From the NCBI GenBank assembly GCA_947488625.1, contig CANKZR010000001.1:496001-560000 (forward strand): a stretch of 64,000 nucleotides of DNA, written 5' to 3'. This DNA is from an uncultured Sphingomonadaceae bacterium (GTDB lineage Bacteria; Pseudomonadota; Alphaproteobacteria; Sphingomonadales; Sphingomonadaceae). The notes below the pieces were generated by a model, which had not been told where the DNA came from, made no database searches, and worked only from the letters and a program-made list of their open reading frames with translations. Position numbers and translations under genes: made by a program. Positions 35,591-45,426 of the stretch are shown here, piece after piece; positions within the stretch are counted from its first letter, which is position 1, and each line of letters begins with the position of its first letter.

Positions 35591-36619
35591 CTAAAGCAGC
35601 AATTCGATTGCCGAGGAGACCAGCATCGTCTCGGGATCGATTTCGTAAACATAGCCATCATTGTAACGGTACATGGCCTGCGGGCTGTCGTAATAACGAT
35701 CGCGATAACTGTAGGGCACGTTGTAGACATCGTACCCCTGTGGCATCTGCTGGCCCACGGCGAACTCGTCGCCTGTCAGAAGGGCAGCGATAGAGGTGAT
35801 GGCGCGGGTTTCCGGGTCCGTCCGGTAAACGACGTTGTCGGCGTAGCGATAGCTGTCGCGCGGGCCCAGGCCGTAATAATCCTCGTAATAGGATGGCATC
35901 TGCGAATAGCGATATTCGTCCGGCCACGGGTTGCCGACGGACAAGGCACCGCCCAGCAGGGGTATGTAGCCGGATATCTCACCGCCCCCGCCAATTCGCA
36001 TCAGGAAGCCGTCATCGTAATAATAACTGCCGCGCCGGTCTGAAAGGAGGCTGCCCAGTCCCCACCAGTCTGGGCTGTAACGCGCGTAGCGATAGCTGTC
36101 CTGCTTGCGTGCCTGGCCGGGCGGACGACAGCCGTTATACTTGCGCGCAAGCCCTGGGGGGCAGCCGTTGGCGATACCACTCGAGATACGGCGAAAATCG
36201 ATGCCCGGACCCTCGTTATAGCCGATTGACCGGGGTCCGCTGTCGCGAAAACCTTCGTTGTTGCGGTTGGATTGCGCGACAGGAGACGCATCGCGACCGA
36301 CGTTTGCCGAGTTGCCGCGGTTGGCATTTGGGCGAGATATCGGCGGGCCGGGGCGGTTGGAATCGTTTGCGTTGCCATGTCCGTTTCCGCGCGACTGCGG
36401 CGAAACATCGTTCTTGCCGCGCCCCTGCGCCTGCTCTGCGCCCCGGTTGCCGCGATTGGCATTGCCATTTCCGGGATTGGATGACGCTGCTGGCGGCCCG
36501 CCACCGTTGCCGCTGTTCCCCTTTTCACCGCCGTTGGCGTTGCCCTGGCTGTTTCCTTGGGTAAGTGCCGGCGATGTCGCCAGCACCACGGCCGAGATCG
36601 ACGCAATCCAAAGTTTCAT
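35591..36619 (-). CDS. Secreted low-complexity/repeat protein with RcnB-associated CPPG motif
   Basis: A 342-residue exported protein of unknown function. ATG 36619 has GAGGAG 6 bases upstream; an ATG one codon earlier is also possible. After a signal peptide (about 1-20), residues 21-110 are low complexity, rich in Gly, Asn, Arg and Ser. At about 153-171 two copies of a CPPGLARK/CRPPGQARK motif appear; this is known next to RcnB domains in many alphaproteobacteria. The rest consists of about 2.5 copies of a roughly 59-residue Tyr-rich repeat (from about 197, 257 and 316) containing Y-x-Y-x-D-x-x-x-Y-x-x-D-P-E-T and a following ALL-TGD/VG-P-x-x-Y pattern. A cell-envelope role is an inference. 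Confidence 0.8.
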   Translation of the reverse strand: MKLWIASISAVVLATSPALTQGNSQGNANGGEKGNSGNGGGPPAASSNPGNGNANRGNRGAEQAQGRGKNDVSPQSRGNGHGNANDSNRPGPPISRPNANRGNSANVGRDASPVAQSNRNNEGFRDSGPRSIGYNEGPGIDFRRISSGIANGCPPGLARKYNGCRPPGQARKQDSYRYARYSPDWWGLGSLLSDRRGSYYYDDGFLMRIGGGGEISGYIPLLGGALSVGNPWPDEYRYSQMPSYYEDYYGLGPRDSYRYADNVVYRTDPETRAITSIAALLTGDEFAVGQQMPQGYDVYNVPYSYRDRYYDSPQAMYRYNDGYVYEIDPETMLVSSAIELLL

Positions 36620-36677
36620 CATTCGCTCCTCAAGAGCCATTGAACGGTGGGGCACGGCACGTTGTTCCAGACATATG

Positions 36678-37286
36678 TTAATCAGTTCCTTTCCGGTACA
36701 GCGCGGATTCCGCGGAACGGCGGCGTTCGAGACCCTTCATCACGCGGCCTCCGGCGTAGCACCAACGGGCAAATTCCCGCGCGGCACCTTCGTGATCGCC
36801 TGCCTTGTGCTTTCGCGTCAGCGTGGCGGTGGCGATGGCGCCGGTGTTGTAGTGAAAGCTGACCAGTGCATCGAACTGCAGCTGGCTGGTAGGCGCGTTC
36901 CCGATCGCGGAAATCACCTGCCCGGCGTAGCGTTCAAGGTCGGCTTCCAAGCGCGCATCGCATGCGTCCTGTGTCCACACCGTTCCGGGGCCGATGCCGG
37001 GGCCGGTCGCGCCCCAGCCGATTGTCCAGGGTGCATCGCCGGTGCCGGGGTCGGGGTAGGCCTCCATCCGACCATCGCGCCGCTTCTTTGCACAGCCTTC
37101 GAAACGCTTGATCAGGGCCACACCTTCTGGGCCGATCTGCAGCGGATGGCGGTAATGTGGAACACCTGGAACACAGTCCTGGGGCAAATCATCCAGTGCA
37201 GTGTCAATCGCCGCCACTTCGCCCTGGCGCAGGCCGCGGCCAAGGATCTGGCGGATGGTGTCGAAAACGGGTTTGCGGGTCATCAT
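36678..37286 (-). CDS. GH24 (T4-type) lysozyme
   Basis: A 202-residue phage-type lysozyme that cleaves the MurNAc-GlcNAc bond. The triad is Glu63 (IKRFEGCAKK), Asp79 (YPDPGTG) and Thr88 (WTIGWG); the Glu-Asp loop is longer than in T4 lysozyme. No signal peptide or SAR helix is obvious; residues 1-45 are an unrelated N-terminal extension. There is no holin, spanin or structural phage gene beside it, so it is either a domesticated enzyme or a prophage remnant. It is divergent from the XRE gene and shares its 144-base upstream region with the palindrome array. Confidence 0.88.
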   Translation of the reverse strand: MMTRKPVFDTIRQILGRGLRQGEVAAIDTALDDLPQDCVPGVPHYRHPLQIGPEGVALIKRFEGCAKKRRDGRMEAYPDPGTGDAPWTIGWGATGPGIGPGTVWTQDACDARLEADLERYAGQVISAIGNAPTSQLQFDALVSFHYNTGAIATATLTRKHKAGDHEGAAREFARWCYAGGRVMKGLERRRSAESALYRKGTD

Positions 37287-37362
37287 GAGCCTCTTGCTGT
37301 GGAAATGGGGCCCGGCGCTAGGTTTGTCAGCACCTTGTAGGACAGTCTCGTGCGATGTCTCT

Positions 37363-37412
37363 GTAAAGAGCTCTTGACTGACAAGAGCTCTTTACAGTAA
37401 AGGGCTCTTTAC
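37363..37412 (+). promoter_or_regulatory. Triple palindromic operator array upstream of the XRE gene
   Basis: Three 16-bp sites close to GTAAAGAGCTCTTTAC begin at 37363, 37380 and 37397, exactly 17 bp apart. Site 1 is GTAAAGAGCTCTTGAC, site 2 GACAAGAGCTCTTTAC, site 3 GTAAAGGGCTCTTTAC. Sites 1 and 2 together also form a perfect 16-bp inverted repeat (37361-37376 with 37382-37397). A -35-like TTGACT (37374-37379) lies inside the array. The array ends 18 bases before the XRE start, which strongly suggests cooperative autorepression by that protein. Confidence 0.8.
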
Positions 37413-37430
37413 AGGCAACGAGGTGAGTTG

Positions 37431-37637
37431 GTGAAGAACCGTTTGAAGGATCATCGCGAAGCGCAGGGCTGGAGTCAGGGTGAACTTGCCCGGCGTCTCG
37501 GCGTTTCGCGGCAGACCATCAACGCGGTGGAAACCGACAAATACGATCCTTCGCTGCCCCTGGCTCTACGTATGGCAAAGCTGTTTGCCGTAAGTGTGCC
37601 GGAATTGTTTATCGATGATTGGGAGCCCGAAGAATGA
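37431..37637 (+). CDS. Small XRE-family transcriptional regulator
   Basis: A 68-residue single-domain Cro/CI-type regulator, about the minimum for a helix-turn-helix protein. The HTH spans residues 15-36 (WSQGELARRLGVSRQTINAVE), followed by the family tail DKYDPSLPLALRMAKLFAVSV and ELF. This YozG/PbsX-like type is usually an autoregulator paired with a membrane protein. GTG 37431 follows GAGGTGAG (37420-37427). It overlaps the next gene by four bases (ATGA). The operator array upstream is its likely target. Confidence 0.92.
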   Translation: MKNRLKDHREAQGWSQGELARRLGVSRQTINAVETDKYDPSLPLALRMAKLFAVSVPELFIDDWEPEE

Positions 37638-38293
37638 TGCAGGTAGCAGACGAAAAGGCGCAAGGCAGGCGTCGGCTCAAGAAAACATTGGTCGCGCTGG
37701 CAGTTGGCGGCGTGGCGGGCTTTCTCGGCGCAACGCTTGTCCTTCGGATTCTCGATGCGGATTCCATACCGGATGTCGGTGCATCGGTGGAGATCGCGCT
37801 GCTGGTCGCGATGCTTTACGTTTTTACCGGTATTGCCGTGGGTGTGGGCGTACTGAGTCCGAAGGTGGGCGCAAAGTTCCTCAACGTTGAAGATGCAGAG
37901 GAACTGCAGGAACAACGATCCATGCTCACCTACTCGACTTTCGGCATGATCGGCGCTGGTGCGGCACTGGGGACAGTGGCGCTCGGCGGAGAGGCGGGCG
38001 TGGTCGATCCTGTATGGGCCCTGGTCATCTATGCCGGGCTGACCGTGCTGGCCGTGTGGCTGTCGCTGAAATCCTGGAAGATGCAGGACGAACTGATGCG
38101 CGCGGTCGGTCGTGAAACCGGCGCGCTGTCCTTCTATCTGACAGTTGGAATCGGCGGGACGTGGGCCTTGCTGGCGCACCTTGGGTTCGCCCCCGCGCCG
38201 CAGCCACTCGACTGGCTCACCATGTTCTGGTCGCTGATGCTGGTCGCCTGCTTCATCGTGATCGGCAAGCGCGGGATGATGACGATGCGTTGA
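37634..38293 (+). CDS. Six-helix membrane protein paired with XRE regulator
   Basis: A 219-residue integral membrane protein I cannot name. After a basic N terminus (KAQGRRRLKK) there are six hydrophobic segments at about 18-38, 50-72, 98-115, 122-142, 161-180 and 192-210. Polar loops contain an acidic patch (NVEDAEELQEQ, about 88-98) between helices 2 and 3. It starts ATGATG inside the stop of the XRE gene, so the two are translationally coupled. Small XRE plus multi-helix membrane protein pairs are widespread in bacteria, but the function of the membrane partner is not established. Confidence 0.85.
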   Translation: MMQVADEKAQGRRRLKKTLVALAVGGVAGFLGATLVLRILDADSIPDVGASVEIALLVAMLYVFTGIAVGVGVLSPKVGAKFLNVEDAEELQEQRSMLTYSTFGMIGAGAALGTVALGGEAGVVDPVWALVIYAGLTVLAVWLSLKSWKMQDELMRAVGRETGALSFYLTVGIGGTWALLAHLGFAPAPQPLDWLTMFWSLMLVACFIVIGKRGMMTMR

Positions 38294-38309
38294 TTGTCCG
38301 CACTACCGA

Positions 38310-38347
38310 GAAAAGGGCCGCCCGGTTTCCCGAGCGGCCCTTTTTCT
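38310..38347 (+). terminator. Bidirectional terminator between membrane protein gene and glnA
   Basis: AAAGGGCCGC (38312-38321) pairs with GCGGCCCTTT (38334-38343), with three more inner pairs after one mismatch. A T-run follows at 38341-38345 and an A-run precedes it, serving the convergent genes on both sides. Confidence 0.88.
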
Positions 38348-38367
38348 TGGCGTAATGCCGGTGCGCC

Positions 38368-39777
38368 TTACGACGAATAGTACATGTCGAATTCGACCGG
38401 GCTCGGCGTGGTCTCGAAGCGGAGAACGTCTTCCCACTTCAGATCCATGTAAGCCTCGATCTGGTCCTTGGTGAAGACATCGCCCTTCAGCAGGAAGTCC
38501 ATGTCATCGCGCAGGGACAGCAGGGCTTCGCGCAAGGAACCGCAAACGGTCGGCACGTCGGCAAGTTCGGCGGGCGGCAGGTCGTAGAGATTCTTGTCCA
38601 TGGCATCGCCCGGATGGATCTTGTTCTCGATCCCGTCCAGACCGGCCATCAGCAGGGCGGCGAACGACAGGTAGGGGTTGGCGAGCGGATCGGGGAAGCG
38701 GAACTCAACGCGCTTCGCCTTCTCGCCCGAGCCGTAGGGAATACGGCACGATGCCGAACGGTTGCGCGCCGAATAGGCGAGCAGCACGGGAGCCTCGAAA
38801 CCCGGAACCAGACGCTTGTAGCTGTTGGTGGTGGGATTGGTGAAGGCATTCAGCGCCTTGGCGTGCTTGATGACGCCGCCGATGTAGTAAAGGCAATTTT
38901 CCGACAGACCGGCGTATTCGTTACCGGCGAAGGTCGGCTTGCCATCCTTCCAGATCGACATGTGGGTATGCATGCCGCTGCCGTTATCGTCCTTGATCGG
39001 CTTGGGCATGAAGGTGGCCGTCTTGCCGTAAGCGTGGGCGACCTGGTGGACGACATACTTGTAAACCTGCACGCGGTCGGCGGTTTCGACCAGCGAGCCG
39101 AAGGTTATGCCAAGCTCGTGCTGGGCGGCGGCCACCTCGTGATGGTGCTTGTCCATCGGCAGGCCCATTTCCATCATGGTGGAAACCATTTCGGCACGGA
39201 TATCCATGGCGGAATCGACCGGCGCGACGGGGAAATAGCCGCCCTTGGCACGCGGGCGATGGCCCATGTTGCCCATTTCCATCTCGGAGCCCGAGTTGGT
39301 GGGCAGCTCTACGTCGTCGATCTGGAAGCCGGAGCCGGCATAGCCGTCTTCGAAGCGGATATCGTCGAACATGAAGAATTCGGGTTCCGGGCCGACGAAG
39401 ATGGTATCGCCGATGCCAGTGGTTTTCAGGTAGGCCTCTGCCCGCTTCGCGGTGGAGCGTGGGTCGCGCGAGTAGAGTTCGCCGTTGGAAGGCTCCACGA
39501 TGTCGCAGTTGATGATCATCATCGGCGTGGCGCTGAACGGATCGATATAGACCGAGTCCAGGTCGGGCTTCAGGATCATGTCGGATTCGTTGATGGTCTT
39601 CCAGCCCTCGATCGAGGAGCCGTCGAACATCATGCCTTCCTCCAGCATGTCTTCATCGACGACGCTGGCGCACATCGAGAGGTGCTGCCACTTGCCCTTG
39701 GGGTCGGTGAAGCGGACGTCGACCCATTCGATCTCCTCGTCCTTGATGCGCTTCACGATGTCCTTTGCGTCAGCCAT
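38368..39777 (-). CDS. glnA: Type I glutamine synthetase
   Basis: A 469-residue GSI that condenses ammonia and glutamate with ATP. Seen: [12 protein letters not shown] near residue 52, EPEFFMFDD (about 130), the [12 protein letters not shown] metal/ATP region (about 265), the [10 protein letters not shown] segment near 340, and the adenylylation tyrosine Tyr398 in [11 protein letters not shown]. Activity is therefore expected to be set by GlnE adenylylation under control of GlnB, whose gene lies 66 bases upstream in the same direction. Confidence 0.97.
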   Translation of the reverse strand: MADAKDIVKRIKDEEIEWVDVRFTDPKGKWQHLSMCASVVDEDMLEEGMMFDGSSIEGWKTINESDMILKPDLDSVYIDPFSATPMMIINCDIVEPSNGELYSRDPRSTAKRAEAYLKTTGIGDTIFVGPEPEFFMFDDIRFEDGYAGSGFQIDDVELPTNSGSEMEMGNMGHRPRAKGGYFPVAPVDSAMDIRAEMVSTMMEMGLPMDKHHHEVAAAQHELGITFGSLVETADRVQVYKYVVHQVAHAYGKTATFMPKPIKDDNGSGMHTHMSIWKDGKPTFAGNEYAGLSENCLYYIGGVIKHAKALNAFTNPTTNSYKRLVPGFEAPVLLAYSARNRSASCRIPYGSGEKAKRVEFRFPDPLANPYLSFAALLMAGLDGIENKIHPGDAMDKNLYDLPPAELADVPTVCGSLREALLSLRDDMDFLLKGDVFTKDQIEAYMDLKWEDVLRFETTPSPVEFDMYYSS

Positions 39778-39843
39778 TGTATTCCTTCCTTGAATTGAAC
39801 GTATGGTTTTTCCGGCAAGTTCGCCTGGTTGTTCGAGAGCGCC

Positions 39844-40266
<423 letters not shown>

Positions 40267-40389
40267 GACCGTAGGGCTCAGGGGTAGACAATCACAGGCC
40301 GTTGCGAAAGGGCGGATTAGCAACAAACTCATCAATCCCGCCTAGGTGCGAGTAATCAAATTACCTTACGACGAGCTCTCGATATGATG

Positions 40390-40416
40390 CTTTTGCGGGC
40401 AGCAATGCCCAAAAAG
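40390..40416 (-). terminator. Possible terminator hairpin after argC
   Basis: GGGCA (40397-40401) pairs with TGCCC (40406-40410), extended by CTTTT (40390-40394) and AAAAG (40412-40416) across a small internal loop. It begins 12 bases after the argC stop on the minus strand. There is no clear U-run after the stem, so function is uncertain. Confidence 0.35.
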
Positions 40417-40427
40417 CGGGCAGGGTA

Positions 40428-41375
40428 TTAGAGATAGAGCCCAGCCATGGGATCGCATCCGGCCATCAGGTTGAGGGATTGCACGGCGGCTCCGCTGGCG
40501 CCTTTGCCCAGATTGTCCAGTACGGCCACCATCCGGGCGGTATCGCCCTCGGCATCGGCAAACACGTAAAGATCCAGCCGGTCCGACGGGGCGGCATGCT
40601 TGTGCAGCAGGATTTCGCTCACGTTCTCCTCCTCGTCGTGGACCGTGACGAGCGGGGCATCCTCGTAATAGCGGGCGAGTTCTTCACGCAGGTCCGTCGC
40701 GGGGGAGGCGTTGCGCATGGCGAGAATTGGCAGCGGAACCTCAACCACCATGCCGCGAAAGCCGGGCACCACGGCGGGAGAGAAAACCGGCGCGTTTTCC
40801 AGCCCGGCCTTGCGCTGCATTTCGTCCAGGTGCTTGTGATCCAGCGACAGGCCGTAGGCGCGATAGGCGATATCGCTGCCGCCACCTTCGCCGGTATCCT
40901 CGAAACGCTGGATCAGGCTCTTCCCGCCGCCAGAATAGCCAGAAACGGCATTGACCGTGTAAGGCCAGTCGCGCGGCAACAGTTTGGCGCGCACGAGCGG
41001 CGCGACAAGGGCCAGGAAGCCTGTCGGATAGCATCCGGGGTTGGACACCCGGCTCGCTCCCGCCACCACGTTGGGGCCGACCAGTTCGGGAAAGCCGTAG
41101 ATCCAGCCACGTTCCGTGCGGTGGGCGGAAGAGGCATCGATCACCCGCGTACCGCTTTCCTCGTCAATCATGGCAACCGCTTCGCGCGCAGCATCGTCCG
41201 GCAGGCACAGGATCGCAAAATCGGCGAAGTTGAGGGCCGAGCGGCGGCAGTCATCGTCCTTGCGCTCGGCATCGTTGAGCCGGACCAGTTCGAACTCCTC
41301 GCGAGCATCAAGCCGATCGGCAATTTCCAGGCCGGTGGTACCTGCTGCGCCATCGATGAAGACGGTATGCGCCAT
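40428..41375 (-). CDS. argC: N-acetyl-gamma-glutamyl-phosphate reductase (type 2)
   Basis: A 315-residue NADPH-dependent enzyme that reduces N-acetylglutamyl phosphate in arginine synthesis. It is the shorter type-2 ArgC. Seen: FIDGAAGTTGLEIADRL (nucleotide binding), the active Cys115 in SNPGCYPTGF, GYSGGGKSLI and the late FRGMVVEVPLP. ATG 41375 starts MAHTVFIDG, which fits the family; the frame continues open to 41456 without conserved sequence. It begins 2 bases after the SH3 gene. Confidence 0.96.
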   Translation of the reverse strand: MAHTVFIDGAAGTTGLEIADRLDAREEFELVRLNDAERKDDDCRRSALNFADFAILCLPDDAAREAVAMIDEESGTRVIDASSAHRTERGWIYGFPELVGPNVVAGASRVSNPGCYPTGFLALVAPLVRAKLLPRDWPYTVNAVSGYSGGGKSLIQRFEDTGEGGGSDIAYRAYGLSLDHKHLDEMQRKAGLENAPVFSPAVVPGFRGMVVEVPLPILAMRNASPATDLREELARYYEDAPLVTVHDEEENVSEILLHKHAAPSDRLDLYVFADAEGDTARMVAVLDNLGKGASGAAVQSLNLMAGCDPMAGLYL

Positions 41376-41377
41376 GA

Positions 41378-41752
41378 TCAGCCTCCAAGAACCTCCAACC
41401 GGTCGAGCCGGACATAGCCGACCGGACCATCCAGCGAAAGACATCCCCAGGCCCATTCGCGGGTCACGTCCAGCACTTCGAAGCTGTCACCTTCCAGCAA
41501 GGTACACAGTTCCTCCGACGTATCGTGGGGATCGGCATAGAGGGGGGCGCCCCCTGGCAGTACACCGCGCGGCTGCGGTACGGCGTAATGCGGAACGAAG
41601 TGTTTGCCCGCAAGGCCGATATGGGCGAGATCGCCGCGGATGGGTTCCGTGCGTGAATCCGGGCGCGCGACAGGGCCTGCCAGCACGTATGGTCCTTGTC
41701 CGGCCATCGCCGTTACTTTCTTGTCATCCTGGCTCAAGCGCCGCTCACCCAT
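41378..41752 (-). CDS. Stand-alone bacterial SH3 protein, NlpC/P60-type N-terminal half only
   Basis: A 124-residue protein. The sequence PDSRTEPIRGDLAHIGLAGK and VPHYAVPQP, then SH3-like EELCTLLEGDSFEVLDVTREWAWG and VGYVRLDRLEVL, is the N-terminal SH3 half found in alphaproteobacterial NlpC/P60 (C40) peptidases, which are often encoded beside an M17 aminopeptidase as here. The catalytic C40 domain (Cys-His-His) is missing: the frame stops right after the SH3 part and argC starts 2 bases later. ATG 41752 or ATG 41707 may be the start. Either a degenerate gene or a cell-wall/peptide binding module without peptidase. Confidence 0.75.
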   Translation of the reverse strand: MGERRLSQDDKKVTAMAGQGPYVLAGPVARPDSRTEPIRGDLAHIGLAGKHFVPHYAVPQPRGVLPGGAPLYADPHDTSEELCTLLEGDSFEVLDVTREWAWGCLSLDGPVGYVRLDRLEVLGG

Positions 41753-41828
41753 TGGTTTTGGCCGCGGGTATGCCCCGTGCGGAAACTGCGCGCTTAGACG
41801 CGCATGACGATGGCTGCAACCTCATGGC

Positions 41829-43211
<1,383 letters not shown>

Positions 43212-43260
43212 GGAATTCCGCTTGCCGTTTTCGTTGCCGTTTGGGAAGGCTTACCCCGTG

Positions 43261-44082
43261 ATGATCCGACGATTCACTTTCCTGACGGTTCCGGCTCTGC
43301 TGGCGGCATGCGTTCCTGCAGACGATGCGGACGAACCTGAAGCCAGCAGTATGCCCGACACGCCGGTTCCGCCCGACGTACCCGGTGCAGAGCAGACATC
43401 CGTACCATCGGGAGGGGCCCGGCAAGTGGCAGAGCGGACGGACTTGTTCCTGTTCGAATACTCCTATCCGCAGGCTGCGGGCGAGACAGAAGGGTTGGCC
43501 CAGTGGCTGGACCGGCGACTGGAACGCAAGCGCAACGCGCTGGCCGAACGGGCGGAAGAAGGTCGAAGCGAAGCGCGCGACAACGGTTTCCCGTTCAACA
43601 GCTATTCCAGCGAAACCGCGTGGGAAGTGGTGGCGGACCTGCCCGACTGGCTCAGCCTGTCTGCCGATCTCTCCAGCTATTCGGGCGGCGCGCATCCGAA
43701 CTATGGTTTCGATGCCATCGTCTGGAACAAGCAGGAAGAGACGGCGATGGAACCGATCGCGTTCTTCACCTCCGCGCAGGCACTCGATGACGCTCTCGGC
43801 CCGCAATTGTGCGAGGCCCTGAACGCGCAGCGGGCGGAGCGGCGCGGACAGCCGGTGGAAGAAGATTCCGACGACCCCTTTGAGGCATGCGTGAAACCGG
43901 ATGAAACCAACGTGCTGTTGGGCTCCACCAATGGGGAAACCTTCAACCGCATCGGCATTCAGATCGCGCCCTATATTGCCGGCCCTTACGCCGAAGGCAG
44001 CTACGAGTTCACTTTTCCCATCACCCCCGACCTGCTGGACGTGGTGCGTGAAGAGTTTCGGACAGCCTTCGCCGCCGACTGA
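43261..44082 (+). CDS. RsiV-like DUF3298/DUF4163 lipoprotein
   Basis: A 273-residue probable lipoprotein (MIRRFTFLTVPALLAAC, Cys17) with a Pro/Asp-rich linker (18-50). The folded part follows the DUF4163-DUF3298 layout of the RsiV group: YSYPQAAGE at the start, the segment SSYSGGAHPNYGFDAIVWN, which is the typical S-x-x-GGAHPN core, and FPITPDLLDVVREEFR at the end. RsiV proteins bind lysozyme and sense it in Gram-positives; here no sigma factor is adjacent, so that role is not implied. GTG 43258 with AAGG upstream is a possible alternative start. Confidence 0.85.
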   Translation: MIRRFTFLTVPALLAACVPADDADEPEASSMPDTPVPPDVPGAEQTSVPSGGARQVAERTDLFLFEYSYPQAAGETEGLAQWLDRRLERKRNALAERAEEGRSEARDNGFPFNSYSSETAWEVVADLPDWLSLSADLSSYSGGAHPNYGFDAIVWNKQEETAMEPIAFFTSAQALDDALGPQLCEALNAQRAERRGQPVEEDSDDPFEACVKPDETNVLLGSTNGETFNRIGIQIAPYIAGPYAEGSYEFTFPITPDLLDVVREEFRTAFAAD

Positions 44083-44126
44083 TACCGCCCCTCGCATTCT
44101 GGCGGCAAAGGCATTAAGTGGGGCCT

Positions 44127-44951
44127 ATGACAGAATACCAGCACGTAACAGGCGACACGACCGTCTATCGCGACGGCAGCATCAAGCTGCATGGGCCCGA
44201 AGCCTATGAGGGCATGCGCAAGGCAGGCCGTCTTGCCGCAGAAATCCTCGATGAACTGACCACCAGGGTGGAACCCGGTGTCACAACCGCAGAACTGGAT
44301 CGGGTGGTCCGCGAGATGACGCTGGATGGCGGCGCGGTTCCGGCCACGATGGGCTATCGCGGATTTACCCATTCGTGCTGCACCTCGATCAATCACGTCG
44401 TGTGCCACGGCATCCCGGCGGACAAGCGGCTGAAAGATGGCGACATCGTCAACATCGATGTGACCCCACTTCTGGATGGGTGGCATGGCGATACCAGCCG
44501 CATGTACCTGGTGGGCGACGTTCCGCTGAAGGCGAAGAAGCTGGTGGAAGTCACGCACGAGTGCCTGATGATCGGCATTGCACAGGTGCGCCCCGGTGCG
44601 CGGTTGGGCGATATCGGTGCGGCCATCCAGGAATATGCCGAACGTCACCGGTACGGCGTAGTGCGTGAGTTCTGCGGCCACGGTCTTGGCCGCCTTTTCC
44701 ACGATGCCCCCGAAGTGGTCCACGCCGCGCGGCGCGGTACCGGGCCGGAACTGAAGGCTGGCATGTTCATGACGATCGAGCCGATGATCAATCTCGGCCG
44801 CCCGCATGTGAAAATGCTCAACGACGGCTGGACTGCCGTAACCCGCGACAAGAGCCTGAGCGCGCAATTCGAACATTCCATTGGCATTACCGAAGATGGC
44901 TGCGAGATATTCACCAAGTCACCCAAGGGTCTGGACAAGCCGCCTTATTGA
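44127..44951 (+). CDS. map: Methionine aminopeptidase, type I
   Basis: A 274-residue enzyme that removes the initiator Met. The five metal ligands are in NIDVTPLLDGWHGDTSRMY (two Asp), GHGLGRLFHDAPEV (His), MTIEPMIN (Glu) and AQFEHSIGIT (Glu). TSINHVVCHGIP contains the substrate His. ATG 44127 is preferred over GTG 44118, with GTGGGG a few bases upstream. Confidence 0.97.
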   Translation: MTEYQHVTGDTTVYRDGSIKLHGPEAYEGMRKAGRLAAEILDELTTRVEPGVTTAELDRVVREMTLDGGAVPATMGYRGFTHSCCTSINHVVCHGIPADKRLKDGDIVNIDVTPLLDGWHGDTSRMYLVGDVPLKAKKLVEVTHECLMIGIAQVRPGARLGDIGAAIQEYAERHRYGVVREFCGHGLGRLFHDAPEVVHAARRGTGPELKAGMFMTIEPMINLGRPHVKMLNDGWTAVTRDKSLSAQFEHSIGITEDGCEIFTKSPKGLDKPPY

Positions 44952-45011
44952 TCCAGCGCAATGATCGACAGGGGTGAATGACGTAAATGGCGTTCAGAAG
45001 GGTAATACGAC

Positions 45012-45365
45012 ATGTTGAAGCTGATGCCACTGGTACTTTCTCCGTTCCTTCTGGCCGCCTGTCAGACGGCCCAACCCGAACTTGCCGCAACGCCCGCCGA
45101 TCCTGAGGATCATGCTCTCGCGCAGGCTGCCTGTGGAGGCTGCCATTCGGTAGAACCCTACGGCCTGTCTCCGAATGCGGATGCCCCGGAATGGCCCGCG
45201 ATTGCCAACACGCGCGGCCTGACGCGGGAATCGCTTACCGCGTGGCTGATCGACGCGCACAATTACCCAGCCGACATGGATTTCTATCTCGAGGAAGACG
45301 AGGTGGAGCAACTGGTGGACTACATGCTCACCCTGCGGCGTGAGGATTATCACCCTCCCTATTGA
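45012..45365 (+). CDS. Small c-type cytochrome lipoprotein
   Basis: A 117-residue protein with a lipobox LLAAC (Cys17) and one haem-binding CGGCH motif (Cys41-Cys44-His45). The likely sixth ligand is the Met in NYPADMDFYL (residue about 90). It resembles mono-haem cytochromes c of the class I type with a shortened core. It would be membrane-anchored in the periplasm and need the Ccm maturation system, whose ccmAB genes lie 1.3 kb away. The antiporter gene follows after 61 bases. Confidence 0.9.
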   Translation: MLKLMPLVLSPFLLAACQTAQPELAATPADPEDHALAQAACGGCHSVEPYGLSPNADAPEWPAIANTRGLTRESLTAWLIDAHNYPADMDFYLEEDEVEQLVDYMLTLRREDYHPPY

Positions 45366-45426
45366 TTTTTGGCACATAGGCGACGCCCGCGCATTGTGAT
45401 GATGCCTTGCACGGGGACCCGGCTAC

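Noticed and set aside
35022-38293. Prophage or genomic island around the lysozyme
   Set aside because: No integrase, tRNA, attachment repeats, or structural phage genes, and no clear change of base composition.
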